Part shown: piece by piece, positions 1-10,294 of the stretch
How positions within the stretch are numbered: the stretch's first letter is position 1
Layout: every line of letters starts with the position of its first letter
Source: Panicum virgatum
Taxonomy: Eukaryota; Streptophyta; Magnoliopsida; Poales; Poaceae
Assembly (NCBI RefSeq): GCF_016808335.1
Contig: NC_053143.1
Location: 53,103,441-53,167,440 of the forward strand
Direction: 5' to 3'
Length of the DNA stretch: 64,000 bases
Program-made: the position numbers and the translations under genes
Notes under the pieces: generated by a model
What the model saw: only the letters and a program-made list of their open reading frames with translations
The model's database searches: none
Told to the model about the DNA's origin: nothing

Positions 1-239
1 TTACCAAAGTTGAGTTCCTTATGTTGTGTTAGGGGTGCAAATTGGTGTTCCCTAGGTGCAACTTCAACCCACTTTAGTTCAAATTTTTTTACTATTTCTC
101 AAAAGTGAAATCATATTTTGAAAAAGTAGTACAAAATATTGAACTAAGGAGGATTGAATGTGCATCTAAGAGTCACTTGTGTGCACCCAATTTTCCGAGT
201 TTCCTGTAAAGTTCCTCAGGACCTGAATGCTGCCAACAG
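1..239. other. AT-rich sequence upstream of the kinase fragment
   Basis: No exon could be supported here. Kinase homology starts abruptly at about 240, directly after an AACAG sequence that could be a splice acceptor. The region is probably intron of the kinase gene, whose earlier exons would lie before the window. Confidence 0.4.
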
Positions 240-1597
240 GGTGTTCTCCGAAACGGGAATGTTGCCGTGAAGCGGATTGATGTGAACACAAACACATTGG
301 ATGACAAGCTATTTCGTCGTGAGTTTAATAGCCTGATGCAGGTTATTAACCACCGGAATGTAGTTCGGTTCCTCGGCTTCTGTCATAATACAGAAGGTGA
401 AGCGATAAAAGAAACAGGGTCAGAAAACTTCGTTTGGGCCCAGAAAAGAGAGAGATTACTCTGCTTCGAGTATGTCAGCAACGGGAGCCTTGACAAATAT
501 ATTACTGGTACGACAATGTTGCATCACTCCATTTTGGCTCTTCTTTTTTTGCTTCTTTATCTTCTTCATTCAGTAGTGTGCTTCTCAAGCAGTCAAGCCA
601 CATTCCAAAAATAACTAGGGACAGACTTCCATTAATTTAGTTTAGCATAAACTACTACTTATTTTTTGGTTTTTTTTCTTCTGTAGATGAATTAAGAGGA
701 CTTGAATGGGATATTCGTTATCAAATAATCAAGGGAATTTGTGAGGGTTTGCATTATCTTCACAAGGAAAAGTCTATTATTCATATGGACCTCAAACCTG
801 CCAACATACTACTAGATGATGGCATGGTGCCAAAAATTACTGATTTTGGTCTGTCAAGGCCTAATAAAAACACATGTACTGCAGGGGAACGTTTTGGAAC
901 ACGGTAAGCGCTATGTATCAAGAGCATCCATTCAAATTTCTTTGACATTTTACAGCCTACCTTTCCTTTCCACCATGATCATGCATCATACTGTTGATTT
1001 TCTTGCAGAGGATATTTTGCTCCAGAATACATGAACGATGGCAAAACTTCATTCAAATCTGACATCTATGGTTTGGGTGTCATAATCATAGAACTAGTAG
1101 CGGGACGTAAGGTTGTCAACGACAGTAACAGCAATGTAAGAGTTCAGTTTATTCAAGCATTTCGAGAGGTGTTTTATCATCTTGTTCTTGAGCAATAAGT
1201 CGTTTTATCATATTGTTCTTGAACAATAAGTTAGCTTATATAAGTTAGAGGACAAACAAAGCATGTCTTTAATTCCTTAATGGGCACTAAAAATTGTTAG
1301 GTCGATACAGAACACAGCCTGCACTTGGTTTTGCACTAAATAAATATTCGGAAATCACCATAAACAACTACCATTTCTGAAATGTAGGTACTTCGGAGGT
1401 GGAGGCACAGGTGGAAGAAACCACCGACGCTGCAACAGTACCAACAGTTAACAAAATGCCTGGAAATAGCGGAACGTTGCAGGAAACAAGAACCAAAAGA
1501 TAGACCTTTTATATGGGATATAATCCCTTATCTCAGTGAAACTGAAAGCACGAATGGGCACGCTGACCAGATAATAAGTTTTTCGTTTGCTCCCTAG
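240..1597 (+). pseudogene. Receptor-like kinase domain, 5' part of a kinase-MSP-NLR gene (4 exons)
   Basis: Protein kinase domain in four exons at about 240-507, 687-903, 1009-1135 and 1388-1570/1597. All three introns have GT-AG ends and keep the frame. Exon 1 has the VAVK lysine (270-272) and a region resembling FRREFNSLMQVINHRNVVRFLG. Exon 2 has HMDLKPAN (from 782) and DFG (842-850). Exon 3 has APEY and the SDIYGLGVIIIELVAG segment. Exon 4 carries the C-lobe end with RPFIWDI. The catalytic loop is HMD rather than HRD, so this is a non-RD-type kinase. Similar domains are common in grass receptor-like/cysteine-rich kinase families. The glycine-rich loop and any ectodomain are not in the window. 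Exon 4 reads into a TAG at 1595-1597. By phase and homology it should end at 1570 and splice to the MSP exon at 5867, but the expected donor GT reads AT at 1571-1572. Confidence 0.75.
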
Positions 1598-1684
1598 CTA
1601 GCTAAGAACCAAGGGCGCTATTATCTTAGACAATGCAAGTGGTGCCTCCAATATTTGTTCATTTTTCCAGATAAGCAAACTAGC
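1598..1684. other. Intron remnant after the kinase domain
   Basis: Lies between the kinase stop and a MITE-like fragment. No coding signal. By exon phase it belongs to the former intron that joined the kinase to the MSP exon. Confidence 0.35.
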
Positions 1685-1862
1685 TACTACCTCCGGACCG
1701 TTTTATATTATAAGGCGCCCATCACAGATTAAGATTCAAAACTTTATAATCTTTGACCAACAATATAACTAATAATTTTTAGCTTTAATAATATAAACTT
1801 GATACGGTTAGATTTGAAACAAAATATAGTCTCCAATGATCATAAGTTTATAATCATAAACA
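1685..1862. mobile_element. Stowaway/Mariner-type MITE fragment (probable)
   Basis: Starts with TACTACCTCCGGACCGTTTTA followed by TATTATAAG and an AT-rich body, the layout of grass Stowaway MITEs, which begin CTCCCTCCGT with a TA target site. The matching opposite terminus is not evident, so this is a fragment or a decayed copy. Confidence 0.45.
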
Positions 1863-1993
1863 ATATAATATGAATGGGCTGAGAGAAAGCTACAAAAAAT
1901 CCATATGGCCAGCAACTAGCTGTATTATTAGCCTTGCTCTTAGAGACTACATTAATTTCGCTTCTGAGAAGGACATTGAGTTTTACCAGTTAG

Positions 1994-3266
1994 CAATGCA
2001 AGTTTGTAGGGAGCTGCCTGAGTTCGAGACTCTGCCACTTCTAATTAAATTGGAGCGTATCAAAATCAATCGGTTACACACAGTTTGTCGCTATGCACCA
2101 CACATTCACTAGTGTCTATAGTCTATTTTTTCCACATATTATACTAAACTGAGTGTAAATTGCTTATTTAAGGTCCTAAACGAATTCAAATTTAAAAGTG
2201 GCCAACTACAAAGTTTCATAACTTTTTGAGATCTACAACTTTTATTTTGGCTATTTTTCCATCCAATGTTGTGTATAAAATTTGAAATTTGCTTTACCGT
2301 GTGCCAGATCTAGAGCACACGGTAAAGCCTGGTCATTTGCCGTGTGCCAGATCTAGAGCACACGACAAACATCTTTTTAAAAAAAAATTCTACATGGTGT
2401 ACCAAATTAATTAGTTAAATATAGCAAATAAATATAAAAATGTACCAAATTTTAATATAGAGTGCCACATGTTGTATGTGAAGAGCATAAAAGGTTTCGA
2501 GGTGAGAAGAGAAAAAAATTTATTATTTTGCCGTGTGCAAAAAAAGCATACGACAAATTTATTACTTTACCATGTGAAAAAAAAGCACATGTGCCCAATA
2601 TCTACCGTGCGTTTTTTTGGATGACACACGGCAAAAGTGTTGTTTGCCGCGTGTCTGGAAAGTTGCCCACGACAAACTTTGGGCACACGAAAAATACGAT
2701 CTTTCCTGCAGTGACACATGAACTTTTTATTTATGTGTAGGGATTCCAATTTTGTTTTCTAGAAAGCTTCAATATCCAACGAAGTTAGGTAAATTTGAAA
2801 ATAAAAATCAATTCGGCCAAGCCTGTATGAAGTTTTTCAAAATTCAAAGATAATTTTATTGAATAATTAGTTTCCATCATTCTTGGTGCATAGTCATGCG
2901 ACTATAGTGGTAGGTTCATTCAACAAAATAGCAATAATAGAAGTATTAGCGCAATTAGAGATGAAACACGATATAAAAAAAGATAAATTCTAAAAATTCT
3001 TATAAAAATCAGAAACATTCGACCATCTACTCAACCGACTATAATCATCATCAATAGTATAACCATCAGGATCTATAATCTTGTCTATAATCATCATCAA
3101 TAAATATAAACTAATCTTCTAAGAACTAAGGGCCTGTGTGGAAGAACTCTACTCCATGTGTTTTTTTTAATTACAAAAGATAATTTCAAATCTTTCCTAC
3201 TAATTCTTGTGTATTTCCCAGCCTCTGGGGCTACCCACGTCACCCCGAATTCCTCGGCCAGGTGGG
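1994..3266. repeat. Long dispersed repeat, copy 1 (partner at 62727-64000)
   Basis: Matches 62727-64000 almost base for base over about 1.27 kb in the same orientation, with point differences and one local replacement near 3092-3105 / 63819-63855. It contains motifs resembling TTTGCCGTGTGC and inverted versions, reminiscent of subterminal repeats of grass CACTA elements, and a perfect 14-bp-arm palindrome at 2291-2328. The reverse complement of 2706-2714 reads CACTGCAGG, a possible degenerate CACTA-type terminus. The repeat probably continues beyond the window on the right copy. No convincing protein was found. Confidence 0.8.
2291..2328. repeat. Perfect inverted repeat (14-bp arms, 10-nt loop)
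   Basis: The arms GCTTTACCGTGTGC and GCACACGGTAAAGC flank CAGATCTAGA. A second, less perfect pair with the same loop follows at about 2338-2368. In copy 2 (near 63023) the right arm has mutated. Confidence 0.75.
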
Positions 3267-3423
3267 GATGTAAATTTTGCAACCACCCAAACTTTGGTGA
3301 AATCAACTCGCGGTCCATGGACGACAATTTTGCAAAAGGATTCCCAGACTTTGTGAATGCTAATTTTACAAAACCTAAACTTTCGACACACACTCTATTG
3401 ACGGTAATTTTATGAATAACCCC

Positions 3424-4429
3424 CACTACTACAATAACTATTTTTTGAGGCGGTCAAAAATAATTAACCGAACCGCCTCGGACCAAGGCTCGCGGAAAAT
3501 AGATGATTTACCGAGGCAGTTTTTGCTGTCCGCCTCGATTAATCAAAAAAACATTTAAAAAAAGAAAAAGACTGCCAGTCTGCCAAGCCAAGCCCATGAC
3601 GCCGCCGGCCGGTTCCAGTGGCGCCCGCGCCGCCGCAACTCGCGTCGAGCAGCCGTGCCAGCACTAGGTCCACCGGGATGTGGACTCGCAGCGCCCGCCG
3701 CCGCGACACTGCTGCCTATCCTCGGCAGCGCCACCGTCGTGCTACGCCTGCGCCCTCCGCCGTGCCTCCACCACCACGCGCCGGAGGGAGGGAGGGAGGG
3801 AGACAGGGAGGGCGCTGTTGGGAAGGTTGGGGAAGGGGCCACCAGGAGGGAGGTTGCTGCCGCCGCACCATCGCCGGATGCGCCACGTGTGCTGCCGGAT
3901 CTGCTCCCCGCGCCACCGGATCCACCCCTGCTCCCTGGATTGATCCTGGCGCCACCGGATCCACCCTCCCGCCGCCTAAGCAGGGGCGTCGCGGAGGGAG
4001 GGGGCGCGGCTGGCGTCAGGGGTCGGAGGTGGGGTGGCGTCAGTGGCCGGAGCCTAGAGGTGATGAGGCGTGGGGGGGGGAGAGAGAGAGGCAGGCAGGC
4101 CGCTGGGCCGTGGGAGAGAGAGGGAGGGGAGGAGAGGGGTGCGTGAGATGAAAACCTAAGTGCAGTATATATATCTGGAGCCATCTATCAGGCCGAGTTG
4201 GGCTTTTCTTGGCTTGGCCCTTTTAACCGAGGCGGACTTCTTATAAATAACCGCCTCCAAAATGCCATTTTTGGAGGCAGACCTCTTATAATGCCCGCCT
4301 TCAAAAATAGATTTTGCAAGGTGGTTTTTTATAACCGCCTCAGTTAATAAAAAATGACCGCCTAAATTAATCGCAGGCATTAACCGAGGCCATTTTTAAA
4401 AGTCGTAGTTAATATTTTTTGTAGTAGTG
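3424..4429. mobile_element. Non-autonomous CACTA transposon with intact TIRs and TSD
   Basis: The left end reads CACTACTACAATAA and the right end is TTTTTTGTAGTAGTG, giving inverted CACTACTACAA termini. The element is flanked on both sides by CCC (3421-3423 and 4430-4432), a 3-bp target duplication as expected for CACTA elements. Subterminal regions carry repeated GAGGCGGT / ACCGCCTC motifs in both orientations. The interior (about 3590-4150) is very GC-rich and contains no transposase. Several long overlapping open frames there, on both strands, look like a by-product of GC content, but captured host exon sequence is possible. Confidence 0.85.
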
Positions 4430-4432
4430 CCC

Positions 4433-5146
4433 CTTAACTTTGGCGAAACCAATAACATCAAATTCACATAAAACCACGAGACTTTTGCTAAACCAACCCC
4501 CTTAATGTGTATCACACTGCATAGACATATTTCAATGGTCCACACCTCACACACATACATTCAACAATCCAAATCAAATTTGACCGACCCGCAACAAAAC
4601 TTTATAAGCATGGATATATACGTCTGCAGTGGCGGAGCTAGCAAATATTCCAGGGGGGCAGCAAAATCCATTCCACCGCCACGTGTCGCTCCTATCCGGT
4701 GTTGTTGGCGCCGAGGCTCGTGATTCCGCTCGTCAGCAGCAAAGGCAAGCCGATTGCCATGGCCGCGACGGCGACGGCTCATACGAGCGGCGGCGTTCCT
4801 ACCTCAGTGCCTGCTTAATAGATGAAGTCATGAAGGGGTCTCAAAATTTTTTTGCAGTGTTGGAGGTGCCCTGCTAGCCCACCCTGGCTCTGTCGTTGTC
4901 CGTCCATGACGGGCCTCTGGGGAGCGCCAGCGGCACAACAGTTTTCTAGTAGCACTCTAAATTTTCATATAAGTTACCCACATGTGTCATTAATTATGAT
5001 AAATAATATAAATGAAACCCTTAAATTTGCCCAAAATGTATGCTAATATATTTTCTAAATTGCCAGCTTCTACCACTATTATTATATAAAAAAGTAACTC
5101 AAAAATATGTGCTCTGCGTCACCATACCACGTAAGCCAAGTATACA

Positions 5147-5150
<4 letters not shown>
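4433..5150. other. Intronic/intergenic sequence without supported gene
   Basis: Mixed sequence between the CACTA element and a TA microsatellite. A GC-rich stretch at about 4620-4940 holds short open frames on both strands with no recognisable domain. Confidence 0.4.

Positions 5151-5229
<79 letters not shown>
5151..5229. repeat. (TA)n microsatellite
   Basis: About 39 uninterrupted TA units. It produces spurious tyrosine/isoleucine open frames. Confidence 0.97.
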
Positions 5230-5231
<2 letters not shown>

Positions 5232-5866
5232 CTATGGTTTCGAAATCATAAAAACAATTTCCTTTATGAATGAGGTATGGACCACTAAAAACATTTTAAA
5301 TTATATCAATACTCTATGATAATAAATTATGTGAGCTGTTATTTTAGATAAATTTATAAATTTTGACAAAAAAACATACCTACAATAATGATAGTTTCAT
5401 CTATTTTTAATAAAAAATAGAATACCACACACATAACTTTTTGATAAGAAAATTCAACATATTGAGTGTGATGGTGTAGGCAGACATGACTATTATGCCA
5501 TTATAGTAATTAAGAATGCAGTCCAAAAGTTAAAATCCATATTTCTAAAAACCTGATAGAGATTACAGAGTATCTATATTTTATCCTAGAAAATGAATAG
5601 TGAGGGAGCAAAAAGAAAAGCAATTCTAATTAGTTGTAAGTACTAAAGTTATTCGCAAAAAAAGTACTAAAGTTATCCAAGAAATTTTAATTTTAATACT
5701 TAAAAAATTCTAGCCCATATACGGGTGCACGAGTTAATGGACTAATAATGCTACCTGTAAACCTTCACTAAAAGAAACCGCATTCATCATCATTTGTCTA
5801 CTCAAACTTTGGCAGGAAGGAGCATGTATCCTTTGTGACAATGCCTTTATCTCTCTTTTTTCGCAG
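5230..5866. other. AT-rich intron sequence before the MSP exon
   Basis: No coding signal. It ends in a pyrimidine-rich tract (TTTATCTCTCTTTTTTCGCAG) at 5847-5866, a good splice acceptor for the MSP exon. Confidence 0.5.
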
Positions 5867-6478
5867 ATAAGCCTTTATTCGGAGGATGACATGCTTGGAA
5901 TTGAGCCCCTCGAGCTACGTTTCATTTTGAGCTTAACAAGCAGATAACAGCCCTGGTTAGGCTAACCAACGAGACAAAGCACGACTACTTAGCCTTTAAC
6001 ATCCAAACGTCAAGCTTGCTGCTGTACACACAGCCAGACAAAGGCATTGTGTCACCAGGATCCATGCGCAGTGTCAAGATAACACTGCGAGCACAGGAGA
6101 ATGCACCGCAACGTCCGGATGAGATCATCGTACAGAGCACAAAAGTGAAGGAAGGTCTCGCGATCGAGGATATCACTGAACACATGTTTCAAGAAGAGGC
6201 CGGAATTCTTGATGAGGTGAATTTGGCAGTTGTATATGAGCCTGATAAACCCAACAGAAATCCCAAGAGTCGAGAAGACACCAAGGTGAGCCCCTTTTTT
6301 TGATGAACCACAATGACCAATTTGACTGTTGTACATGCGTTGTCTTCTGTTTTTTTTTGTTTTTTTACAAATGTGTGTATGCATGCGTTGCCAGAAAAGG
6401 AAACAGATGGTCGAATTTGCTTCCAGCGAGGAAAAACCTGGCGTCAGCGCAACTTGGCAAGCAAACGCAGTCCCCATG
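5867..6478 (+). pseudogene. MSP (Major Sperm Protein / VAP-type) domain, two exons of the kinase-MSP-NLR gene
   Basis: Exon 5867-6285 encodes an MSP domain: it opens with DDMLGIEPLELRF, continues with LTNETKHDYLAFNIQTS, and has GIVSPGSMRSVKITLRAQ and a VVYEP end. MSP domains in plants are cytosolic beta-sandwich interaction modules found in VAP proteins. One nucleotide is missing in the TTT run near 5921-5925: the frame breaks after ...ELRF and resumes one base off. Allowing for it the exon is 140 codons and phase 0. The donor is AAG|GTGAGC at 6286. A second exon of 28 codons, 6395-6478 (KRKQMVEF...), ends at ATG|GTGAGC. Both flanking introns are phase 0, so the frame runs on into the CC-NB-ARC exon at 6574. 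Its start phase also fits the kinase exon ending at 1570. Confidence 0.78.
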
Positions 6479-6573
6479 GTGAGCTTCTATATAGTGAGAT
6501 AAGCCAACTTTTGCATCACTGCTGAAATGAGTTTATTTAATCTAATTAAGTACTTCATTATTCTGTCTGCAAG

Positions 6574-7529
6574 GACATTAATAATTCTATGAGCTACAAA
6601 GATGCGCGAGGACAACGTACTGAGCAAGAGCAGCAACCAGAGCGCCCTAGTTTACATGCAGCACCAAACATCATTTCGCGCGATCCAAGGACCAAGATGG
6701 GCAACAGAGCTGTGGATCTTGCAACCGGGGCCATGAGCAGCCTACTTCATAAGCTTGACGAGCTCCAAAAGGAAGAGTACAATCTAGAGATAAGCGTGAA
6801 GGAAGACATAGAGTCTTTCTCTGAAGAGCTGATGGAGATGCAGCTAGCCCTCTGCAAGGTGTCAGAGGTGCAGCGGGACAACCGCGATGACCAGATCAAG
6901 TGCTGGGCCGACAGTGTCAGGGAGATGTCGTATGACATTGAGGATGTTGTTGATGGCTTCCTGGTACACAGCGAGCCTGCCTCAAACACGGGATTCTTCA
7001 TGGGGCTCATGCACAAGATGTTCAACCTCTTCAAAAGGGGTAAGACTCACAATCCGATTGGCCACGCCATCAGAGACATCAAGAAACAAGTTCAGGTTGC
7101 AGCCGATAGGCGTAAAAGGTTCAAGGTCGACGAAGACGTGGCTAATGTGGCTGTTGCAATTACCATTGACCCTCGCATTTCGGCTATATACAAAGATCAA
7201 AAAGAGCTCGTTGGCATCAAAGAGCCAAGAAACGAGCTAATCAAATGGCTCTCTGATAAGGATGGGGATGTGTCAAAACAGAAACTCAAGATAATCTCTA
7301 TTGTCGGATTTGGAGGTTTGGGCAAGACAACACTTGCCAAGGTTGTGTATGACAAGCTTCATAATCAGTTCCATCCTAGAGCTTTTGTTTCTGTGGGTCG
7401 GAATCCTGACGTCAAGAGCGTTCTCAAGGAAATTCTCCGTGAACTTGGTTATGATTCCAGTGCAACAAGCTTAAATGAAAAGCACCTCATTGACGAACTC
7501 CACAAATTGCTTCGAAACAAGCCTATATG
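6574..7529 (+). pseudogene. NLR, first exon: coiled-coil and start of NB-ARC
   Basis: Open over 318 codons from the acceptor at 6573 (TGCAAG|GAC). A free-standing NLR start would be ATG at 6589 or, more like other CC-NLRs, at 6697 (MGNRAVDLATGAMSSLL). The CC/Rx-N region includes MSYDIEDVVDGFL, a variant of the EDVID motif. The NB-ARC starts after IYKDQKELVGIKEP and has the P-loop GFGGLGKTTLAK (about 7306-7341) and the RNBS-A region. The exon ends inside the NB-ARC at AACAAGCCTATATG|GTGATG (7530), a plausible donor. Joining to 11539 completes a TGG codon and continues in frame to kinase 2. NLRs are cytosolic immune receptors that bind ADP/ATP through this domain. Confidence 0.85.
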
Positions 7530-9924
7530 GTGATGGGACTATATATAGTAATTAAGTGTAGGATCGAAATGGTGACCGAAGAGGATGAATGGGAGTTGAT
7601 AAAAATTTCTTCTCCAAGAAAGAACTTAATCTATATCCCGTTTACAGCACAATGTATCTATCTTCTAACTGCTAAGATGATACGAGCCAACTAGTCATAT
7701 GCTCAACTTAGAAACGGTAGGATTGTAACACCCCGTGTGTTAACTACCTTAATTAAGATTAATTGAGAGCTTAATAGGATCATTAGTACTAATAGTGCAC
7801 TATTGGGTCCAGATATTCTTCGGGAAGCCTCCCGAACCGCAAGCTCGCTTTCGTGATCAAATCGACCACGGCACCGCGCTCGCTCTCTCCCTCGCCTCTC
7901 GCTCGCGCGTGCGCCGCCATGGTCGTCGAGGCCACGAGCCGAGCTACGCCGCTACTGCCCCGACCATGCCGTGCCTCCTCTACTCGCGCGCAAATGCCGT
8001 CGCCGCACGCCGACGCCGCCGGCTGCCTGCGCGCCGCGCGCACTGCGCCGCGCACCTCCACGCTGAGCTCTCCGCGGAGCACCCTTTCCCGACCCTCCTC
8101 CCCCCGAGCAAGCCATCCCACTAGCTTCGCCTCATCCCGGTAAAGCTTCCCGACCGCTGCTCCAGCCACCAGCTCACCGGAATCGAGCTCGCGGCTGCAC
8201 GCCGTGGCCGCCGCCCTTGCAGCGCAGCGGAGCCCCACCTCCGGTCCTCCTCGACCCCAAACGACCCCGGAAATCGCATCCTCTTGCCGCAGTGAAGCTC
8301 CCCGGCCCGCTCGCCGTCACCCAAGGCCTTCGGAGCTCCGCCGCCGCGGCACAGGGCCGGCGGCGGCCGCCTGCTCCCGTCGCTGGCCCTCCTCCGGCCA
8401 CCCCGACATCAACCGAGACCACCCAGAGGTAGCTCTCGAGTCCCTCTAGCTTTTCCCCAACTTCCCCCATGCCGCCGTTGAGCCCTGCCGCCGGAATCGG
8501 GCCAGAAATCGCCGCCCCTGCTCTGTTTCGCGACCAGAGACCTCGGGCAAGAATTGAAACAAATTCAGGGGGTTATTTGCATAGCTATAGACTCAAATGA
8601 ATAGTGCTGCGAAGGGTTGTTTTGCAATAATTGGCTGAAACTTTGAAAAATCATAGTAAATCATAGAAAAATCAAAAAAATGCAAACTAAAATTTGTTGG
8701 ATTCCTTGTCCTAAGATATACATCTTTCCTTACAGGTTGATCTTCAGTTTCTAAATAGTTTTTGCTCTAGTTTAAATGTTAGTTTAAGTGGTTGCAAGCT
8801 TTGAAAATGCATAGTAAATAGTAGAAAAATGGTAAAAATGTAAAACCAGTTGAATTAGCTTTTATTTGGCATGTAGAACTTAGGAAAAATATTTAACCTG
8901 CTGTTTATTAAATGTTTTCATGATGTATTGATTTAATCATGGTTAATGCTTGTTTACGCTTGTCTATTTAATATCTGCAGTTTTGGATGTTCAAAAATTA
9001 TGAAATTTATGCAGTAGCTTACTCTTTGCATGTTTAGATCAATGTTAAAATTTCAGAACCAGAAGCTATGTGCATGTTTGTAAATCTATTTTTGTTCTGT
9101 TTGTTTTGCTAGGGCTAAATTAAATATTTTATGTTGTCAATAAATGTTGGAAAAATATTGTTACATGCTTTATCAATAGCTCATCATGCTGGTAAATTTT
9201 GGTTGCTAGATCATGTCCTCAAGTTAAGTTTTTGCATTTGTTTAGTTTCTAGTTATATCTTTCACTTTCCAAAAGTATTGCTAAGCCATTCTTTTCTGCA
9301 TGGTTTGATACATCAAGTATGTCATTTTTGGGTGAATCATATTAAATTTTGTTGGCTAGAAGGTTTGGCTAATTTCTTGAATGGTGGATGCTTGCAGTGG
9401 TTTAATTTAAGTTAATTTGTGTGGCATGCTTGATGTGCTTGTCATCTTCTATGAGATGCTTGAGTGATGGTTAAGTTAAATAACTCTATGTGCTTATGCT
9501 AGTATATTGTACTTTTATGAATGCCTTGCGTGTTGCACTTCCATGCATTCATACATATGCATTGTCGCATCTCATTTAGGTACGATAGATGAACCATATG
9601 AAGGACGTGCTACTGGAGCCGAACCCGAAGACGATGTTGGTGGACATATCCCAAAGACGGATGGATGGAACCCGATGTGCATGACCAAAGGAAGATGCTC
9701 GCCAAGCGAGTATCATCTAACTAACACTGACTTAGTGTTAATCCCAGGCAAGCCCCGGTGCATATCCTATTAGTTGAAATTATGATACCTATATATGTAT
9801 TTATTACTTGTGCATTACGTTTCAGGAGTTGAGTGGAACCCTAGTTGCATGATCTCTAGGTTTCTCTGAGTTATACTAGCATGTATAGGACGATAGAAAT
9901 GCTATGCTTAATAGTTCTCGATAG

Positions 9925-10044
9925 AAGTCGAGTGCCTTCTTGCACTCGCGAGATATAGGATATGTATAAGTCGAGTGATTTCCTGTCACTCGCGAGCTAT
10001 AGGGCAAAAGTCGAGTAATTTCCGGTTACTCGCGAGATTTATAG
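9925..10044. repeat. Three tandem 36-40-bp units, each an imperfect hairpin
   Basis: Units begin at 9925, 9968 and 10008 with AAGTCGAGT and contain ACTCGCGAG. In each, CGAGTG (or CGAGTA) pairs with CACTCG (or TACTCG) across a loop of about 8-10 nt. The second arm changes together with the first: unit 3 has GTAA on the left and TTAC on the right. Confidence 0.8.
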
Positions 10045-10244
10045 TTATCTTTATATTCCAGTATATGAGATATGGAATACAATATGAAATGATTGGGAAT
10101 TTGAGACCGGACGGGGAAATAATGATGAGATATAGATATGGCAACAGGACAGGATTCCTGGTGTCTTAGCCTCGTCTGTGTCGATTGAGGACCGTACCGT
10201 TGTTGGCCCTGCTGATCATGTTTGAACTGTACTAATCGCATGCC

Positions 10245-10294
10245 GGGAGTAGGAGGTAGTCGAAACCGAGGGAGTAGGAGGTAGTCGAAACCGG
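10245..10294. repeat. 25-bp tandem duplication
   Basis: GGGAGTAGGAGGTAGTCGAA plus ACCG(A/G) occurs twice in direct succession, 10245-10269 and 10270-10294. Confidence 0.9.

Noticed and set aside
1870..2112. 80-codon frame spanning the start of the dispersed repeat
   Set aside because: It crosses the repeat boundary at 1994, is not conserved in frame in copy 2, and matches no family.
3555..4184. Overlapping 160-210-codon frames on both strands inside the CACTA element
   Set aside because: GC-driven, low complexity, no domain. Kept only as possible captured sequence.
5040..5319. Tyr/Ile repeat open frames
   Set aside because: Produced by the (TA)n microsatellite.
7789..8470. 100-150-codon frames in the GC-rich part of the intron block
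   Set aside because: Overlapping on both strands, no domain, located inside an LTR-like block.
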